Assembly: GCF_026626635.1 (NCBI RefSeq) | Contig: NZ_JAPNKA010000001.1 | Location: 3,162,001-3,226,000 of the forward strand | Source of the DNA: Archangium lansingense | Lineage (GTDB): Bacteria > Myxococcota > Myxococcia > Myxococcales > Myxococcaceae | Direction: 5' to 3' | DNA length: 64,000 nt | Shown here: piece by piece, positions 59,898-64,000 of the stretch | How the letters are laid out: every line of letters begins with the position of its first letter | Position numbering within the stretch: the first letter of the stretch is position 1 | The notes under the pieces: generated by a model | Seen by the model: the letters and a program-made list of their open reading frames with translations, nothing else | Told to the model about the DNA's origin: nothing | Database searches by the model: none | Position numbers and translations under genes: made by a program

Positions 59898-62205
59898 CCT
59901 CGGTGTCGGCAGGGGAGGCCTCGGCCACCTCATTCTCCAGTCCTGGGAGGGTGAAGTGGAACGTCGAGCCCTTGCCCACCTCGCTCTCCACCCAGATGCG
60001 GCCACCGTGGCGCTCGACGATGTCGCGGCAGATATAGAGGCCGAGTCCCAGCCCTCCGAAGCCAGAGATGGGGGCGTTGCGCGCCCGGAAGAAGCGCTCG
60101 AAGAGCAGGGCCTTCTGGTCCGGCGGGATGCCGATGCCCGAGTCCGCCACCGAGACGTGGGCCTGTTCCCCCTCGCGCTCCACGTGGACGCGGATGGTGC
60201 CGCCCGTGGGGCTGTACTTGAGGGCGTTCTCCAGCAGGTTCACCAGCACCTGCGCGAGTCGGCTCCGGTCGCCTTGGATGACGAGCGGCTTGCTGGGCTC
60301 CTCGTACACGAGCGTGTGGTGGGGGCTGTCCGTGCGCAGGTCCGTCAGCACCTCGTGGGTGAGCTCGCGGAGTGACACGGGCTCTTGCCGCAGCTCCAGC
60401 CGGCCCGCTTGGATGCGCGAGGTGTCCAGCAGATCGTTGATGAGCCCGGAGAGCCGTGCCACCTGAGCGAGCGCCTTCTCCGTGTGCTGGCCTGGGATGG
60501 GCTGCTCAGACGCCTGGTGGCGTTTCAGCACCTGGAGGTGGAGCTTGAGGGGGGTCAGAGGGGTCTTCAGCTCGTGGGAGGCGATGGACAGGAAGTCATC
60601 CCTCACGCGGACGGCCTCCCGGGCCTCGCGCAGCAGCCGCTCGCTCTCCGCCTGCGCGCGACGCTCCGCCGTTACGTCCCGGTAGCTCCAGACTCGGCCG
60701 ACGATGGTGTCTCCCAGCCGCTGGGGGCGCGAGTAACGCTCGATGATGCGCCCATCCACCAGCTCCAGGACGTCCATGCCCTCCATCTCGGGAGTCGACA
60801 GCAGGAGCTGGGTTCTTTCTTGGATGTGCTCCCGATTCACGATCTGGGGGAGCATGATCGCGCTCAGCACCTTCCCGTCCCGGGCTTCCATCAGGGGCTG
60901 GGGGATGTTCCAGAGCTCCTGGAACCTCCCGTTGAAGGCGGTGACGCGCCAGTCCTGGGTCAGGACGATGACGCCATCCGCCGTCGAGTCCAGGGTGGCG
61001 CGCAGCAGCGAGACCGAGTGCTCCAGCTCCTCGCGGGCCTGACGCTGCGCGGTGACGTCCACCATGATGCCCCGGAGCTGGCGGAAGACTCCGTTCTCGG
61101 AGATGACGGTGACGATGTCGCGCAGCCACACGGTGCTCCCGTCGGCTGCCAACATCCGGTACTCGAACTCGTGGGGCCTGCACTCCGTGGCGGCCTTCAT
61201 GCAGAAGGCGGGGGCCCAGTCCCGGTCGTCGGGGTACAGGTGCGACAGCCAGAAGTCCGGCTCGTTCATCCACTTCTCGATGGGGTAGCCCAGGAGGCGC
61301 TCGGCCTGCTTGCTGACGAAGGTGAAGCGGAAGCTCGCGTCGGTCTCCCAGACGATGCCGTCGATGGCGTCGATGAGCTCCTCGTGCAGACGCTGGGTGC
61401 GGGTGAGCTCCCGGGCCACTTCATCGAGGTCGGAGACGTCGGTGGCAACACCGAGGGCCGCGATGATGGCTCCCTGAGTGTCTCTCACCGGCCCCACCTG
61501 GCAGCGGTAGGTGTTCCCGCAGGTAGCGAAGTCGAAACCCACCGCCTCTCCGGTGAGGGCCCGGCGGTGGGCCGAGGCCCAGCCCTGCGGGTCCGCGGCG
61601 CGTGCTGCGGAGCACAGCATGGCCTCGGCGCCTTGCGTCGGCCTGCACCACGTCATGGACAGGTCTTCGCCCACCATCCAGGCGGGGCCGGGCAGTCCGT
61701 CCAGCGTCTCGCGGAAGTCCGCCTCGGCGCTGGCGGACTCGGCCAGCTTCAGGTGGACACAGGCTGCAGGGGGGCGCCCCTCGCCTTCCTCGCTCCCATC
61801 CGTTCGCTCCAGGCGCTCGGGCCGGAGCAGGGGGGAGAGGACACTGACAGTGCCGATGAGCTCCCCATCACCCTCCGGCGAGGGCTCGACCGCGTTCAGC
61901 TCGACCGCCAGGCGGACGAGCCCTCCCTTGGCTGGGACTGCTCGCAGCTCGAGCGTCTGGGACTCGCCCGTCCTGGATACCGTGCTCCATGCCTCCAGCA
62001 GCCTGCCGAGGTCATCCGGGTGCACGAGCTGGGAGACGAAGTCCTGCGTCTTCCACGCCCCGAGGGGGTAGCCGAGGGCCTGTATGAGGGAGGGGCTCGC
62101 CCAGCGGAATTGCGGTGGGAGGCCTCCCCCCATCCAGAGCAGCGGTGAGGGGCTCGCCAGATTTGTCACATCCGGGCGCTCCGCACTCCTCTGTATGTGG
62201 GCCAT
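59863..62205 (-). CDS. Multi-PAS sensor histidine kinase
   Basis: 780 residues from the ATG at 62205 (AAAGGAG). Several PAS units (about 20-110, 125-250, 265-390 with GYPIEKWMNEPDFWLSHLYPDDRDW and MLAADGSTVWLRDIVTVISENG; 395-520 with IVGRVWSYRDVTAERRA) precede the HisKA helix (DDFLSIASHELKTPLTPLKLHL) and HATPase_c (LVNLLENALKYSPTGG, VADSGIGIPPDQKALLFERFFRA, GGLGLGLYICRDIVERHGG). No TM segment: cytosolic. It is followed upstream by a homologous kinase, a tandem duplication. No response regulator nearby. Confidence 0.93.
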   Translation of the reverse strand: MAHIQRSAERPDVTNLASPSPLLWMGGGLPPQFRWASPSLIQALGYPLGAWKTQDFVSQLVHPDDLGRLLEAWSTVSRTGESQTLELRAVPAKGGLVRLAVELNAVEPSPEGDGELIGTVSVLSPLLRPERLERTDGSEEGEGRPPAACVHLKLAESASAEADFRETLDGLPGPAWMVGEDLSMTWCRPTQGAEAMLCSAARAADPQGWASAHRRALTGEAVGFDFATCGNTYRCQVGPVRDTQGAIIAALGVATDVSDLDEVARELTRTQRLHEELIDAIDGIVWETDASFRFTFVSKQAERLLGYPIEKWMNEPDFWLSHLYPDDRDWAPAFCMKAATECRPHEFEYRMLAADGSTVWLRDIVTVISENGVFRQLRGIMVDVTAQRQAREELEHSVSLLRATLDSTADGVIVLTQDWRVTAFNGRFQELWNIPQPLMEARDGKVLSAIMLPQIVNREHIQERTQLLLSTPEMEGMDVLELVDGRIIERYSRPQRLGDTIVGRVWSYRDVTAERRAQAESERLLREAREAVRVRDDFLSIASHELKTPLTPLKLHLQVLKRHQASEQPIPGQHTEKALAQVARLSGLINDLLDTSRIQAGRLELRQEPVSLRELTHEVLTDLRTDSPHHTLVYEEPSKPLVIQGDRSRLAQVLVNLLENALKYSPTGGTIRVHVEREGEQAHVSVADSGIGIPPDQKALLFERFFRARNAPISGFGGLGLGLYICRDIVERHGGRIWVESEVGKGSTFHFTLPGLENEVAEASPADTEATQPETAPHPR

Positions 62206-62373
62206 GGCTCTCCTTTTTGATTCGCCATCCAGCGTAGCGCGGGTGCCGCCCGAATGCTGATGCTCCCCTGCGTGCCGGACGATCCCGGCTTCATGGGCAT
62301 TCAACACCCGTGGGGTTCCAAGGAATCGCGGCCTCCTTGCTGACCATTCGGTCAGGCGCGGCCTCGGAGGGGT

Positions 62374-64000
62374 TCAGGACGCGTTTCCACCGGGGACCTG
62401 GGCTTGTAATGGGAGGGTGAAGCGGAAGGTGGTGCCCTGGTGAGCCTGGCTCTCCGCCCAGATGCGGCCGCCGAGACGCTCGACGATGTGCCGGCAGATG
62501 TAGAGCCCGAGTCCCAACCCTCCGAAGCCCGAGACAGGTGCGTTGCTGGCCCGGAAGAAGCGCTCGAAGAGGTGCGCCAGTTGATCCTCCGGGATGCCGA
62601 TTCCCGAGTCCGAGACGGAGACGAGGGCCTCCGCTTCGTTCCGGGTGAGCGTGACGCGAATCGGGCCTTTCATGGGGCTGTACTTGCGCGCGTTCTCCAG
62701 CAGGTTCATCAGCACCTGCTTGAGCCGGTCCCGGTCTCCCAGGACGATGAGCTCCTCCGCGCCTTCCTCATACTCCATCGGGTGATGGAGACAGGTCGGG
62801 CGGATCTCGGCCAGGGCTTCGCGGAGCACCTCCCGGAGCGGCACGGGCTCACGCTCCAGTTCCAGCCGCCCCGCTTCGATCTGCGAGGAGTCCAGCATGT
62901 CGGAGATCAACCCCGAGAGCCGCTCCACCTGGTCGAGCGCCTTCTCCGCGTACTCGGGTGGGATGGGCTGTCCGGAGGCGCACCGTTTCTGGAGCCGCTG
63001 CAGGTGGAGCTTGAGGGGCGTGAGGGGCGTCTTCAGCTCGTGCGAGGCGACGGCGAGGAAGTCATCCCGGATTTGAATGGCCTCATGGGCCTCGAGCAGC
63101 AGCCGCTCCCGCTCCTGCTGGGCGCGGCGCTCCGCTGAGAGCTCGACGACCACGACGCCGATGCCCACGATCCTGCCGCTCGTCGTCCGGACGGGGTAGT
63201 AGCTGACGCGCCAGTAGCGCAACTGGCCCGGGGTGGCCGGGACCTCGAGCGCCATGTCGAGCCCGATGATGGGCTTGCCGGTCTCCATGACCTGGTAGAT
63301 GAGGGGCTCGACGTTGGCCGCCACGAGGGGGGCCATCTCGCGGAAAGGCCGGCCCAGCTCCTGCTCCCGGGTCTTGCCGTGGAGCGCGGCCAGTGCGTCG
63401 TTGACCTGGATGAAGCGCAGGTTGCGGTCGAGGAAGCCCATGCCGACGGGCGAGTTGTTCAGGAAGGTGTCGAGCACGGCGAACGACTCCTCCAGTTGCT
63501 CGCGTGCGGTCTGCTCGGCCGCGAGCAACCGCTCCTGCTCCGCCTTGGCGATGCGCTCCTCCGTGACATCCCGGTAGCTCCAGACGCGCCCGATGATGGT
63601 GCCTCCCAGCCGTTGGGGCAGCGAGGTGCGCTCGAGGATGCGCCCGTCGCGGAGCTCGACGGTGCCGACGTCCGCCACGTCGGAGAGCTCGAACATCTCT
63701 CGAAGCCGCGAGACGAACCGCTCCGGGTTCTTGACCAGGGGGGCGGCGGCGAGGACGGCTTGCACTGCGTCCAGGTTCTCCAGCAGCGCGCCATCGGGGA
63801 TTCGCCAGAGCTGCTGGAATCGCTTGTTGTAGGCGGTGATCTTCTTGTTGGCGCCCACCGCGACCACGCCATCCGCGATGGAGTCGAACGTGGTGCGCAG
63901 CAGCGAGGCGGACTGCTCCAGCTTCTCCCGGGCCTGGTGCTCCGCCGTCACGTCGCGGTAGCTCCAGATGCGGCCGATGATGGCGGTTCCCAGCCGTTGG
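62374..64000 (-). CDS. PAS sensor histidine kinase, 5' end beyond the window
   Basis: The C-terminal 540 or so residues are present; the open frame continues in phase past base 64000, so the N-terminus is missing. Visible are PAS domains, each ending IGR-W-SYRDVT (two copies, the second cut by the window edge), a PAC-type region (VPATPGQLRYWRVSYYPVRTTSGRIVGIGVVV), HisKA (DDFLAVASHELKTPLTPLKLHLQRL) and HATPase_c (LMNLLENARKYSPMKG, SDSGIGIPEDQLAHLFERFF, GGLGLGLYICRHIVERLGG). It is strikingly similar to the neighbouring kinase, so the two are tandem paralogues. Confidence 0.92.
   Translation of the reverse strand, partial: QRLGTAIIGRIWSYRDVTAEHQAREKLEQSASLLRTTFDSIADGVVAVGANKKITAYNKRFQQLWRIPDGALLENLDAVQAVLAAAPLVKNPERFVSRLREMFELSDVADVGTVELRDGRILERTSLPQRLGGTIIGRVWSYRDVTEERIAKAEQERLLAAEQTAREQLEESFAVLDTFLNNSPVGMGFLDRNLRFIQVNDALAALHGKTREQELGRPFREMAPLVAANVEPLIYQVMETGKPIIGLDMALEVPATPGQLRYWRVSYYPVRTTSGRIVGIGVVVVELSAERRAQQERERLLLEAHEAIQIRDDFLAVASHELKTPLTPLKLHLQRLQKRCASGQPIPPEYAEKALDQVERLSGLISDMLDSSQIEAGRLELEREPVPLREVLREALAEIRPTCLHHPMEYEEGAEELIVLGDRDRLKQVLMNLLENARKYSPMKGPIRVTLTRNEAEALVSVSDSGIGIPEDQLAHLFERFFRASNAPVSGFGGLGLGLYICRHIVERLGGRIWAESQAHQGTTFRFTLPLQAQVPGGNAS

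Noticed and set aside
57990..60005. 671-codon minus-strand frame opposite adenosine deaminase and SDR
   Set aside because: Shadow of two clear enzyme genes, low complexity.

Overview
The window is about 64 kb of very GC-rich DNA packed with genes on both strands. It reads as a chromosomal segment of a predatory or social deltaproteobacterium of the myxobacterial type, close to Cystobacter, Archangium or Myxococcus. This is inferred from base composition, the many lipoproteins, several PAS-rich histidine kinases, ECF sigma/anti-sigma pairs, toxin-immunity pairs encoded by 4-8 nt overlapping genes, and a RiPP cluster. No rRNA, CRISPR array, integrase or transposase was seen, and the window ends inside a histidine kinase gene.

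Layout. 0.1-6.5 kb: a membrane protein with an EF-hand-like loop, then two visibly AT-richer genes (an unrecognised 628-aa protein and a DpnII/MboI-like PD-(D/E)XK nuclease) either side of a GC-rich CE2-type esterase. 6.5-9.4 kb: a two-module Clp-type AAA+ unfoldase fused to a release-factor-2-like domain that lacks GGQ. 9.5-12.5 kb: a dense array of 17 tRNA genes on the minus strand, interrupted by an HNH endonuclease gene and flanked by two small ORFs with strong ribosome binding sites. 12.5-16.3 kb: a DmpA-type peptidase, then a microviridin-type cluster (two-core precursor plus MdnB and MdnC ATP-grasp ligases). 16.4-25 kb: a repeat lipoprotein, a small Ubl-like protein with an E1/ThiF-like enzyme, DUF1684, a histone-H1-like basic protein, DUF2231, an Rnk-like protein and a GH31 glucosidase. 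25-28.3 kb: an operon of a TROVE-VWA protein, a candidate E2-like protein and a JAMM protease, preceded by two tandem palindromes. 28.4-39.8 kb: acyl-CoA oxidase, a lipoprotein nuclease toxin with its immunity gene, methyltransferase, two ExbD proteins, VOC protein, membrane protein, M1 peptidase and phosphoesterase. 39.9-47 kb: a tRNA-like sequence, a histidine kinase and two sigma/anti-sigma modules. 47-57.9 kb: thioesterase, lipoprotein, UvrD/PcrA helicase, a second toxin-immunity pair, a SoxR-type regulator divergent from a flavin reductase and a monooxygenase, a histidine kinase and a PQQ-type propeller lipoprotein. 57.9-64 kb: adenosine deaminase, an atypical SDR and two related PAS histidine kinases.

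How the genes fit together. The clearest pathway is the microviridin-type graspetide: the precursor has a PFFARLL recognition helix, a double-glycine leader end and two T-x-K-Y-P-S-D cores, and the two ligases would close lactone and lactam rings. The most intriguing set is a possible bacterial ubiquitin-like conjugation system split over two loci about 6 kb apart: Ubl plus E1 at 18.0-18.8 kb, and TROVE-VWA, E2-like and JAMM at 25.0-28.2 kb. The Clp/RF2 fusion suggests a ribosome-linked unfoldase. All functional statements are read from sequence motifs by eye; no database search was run.
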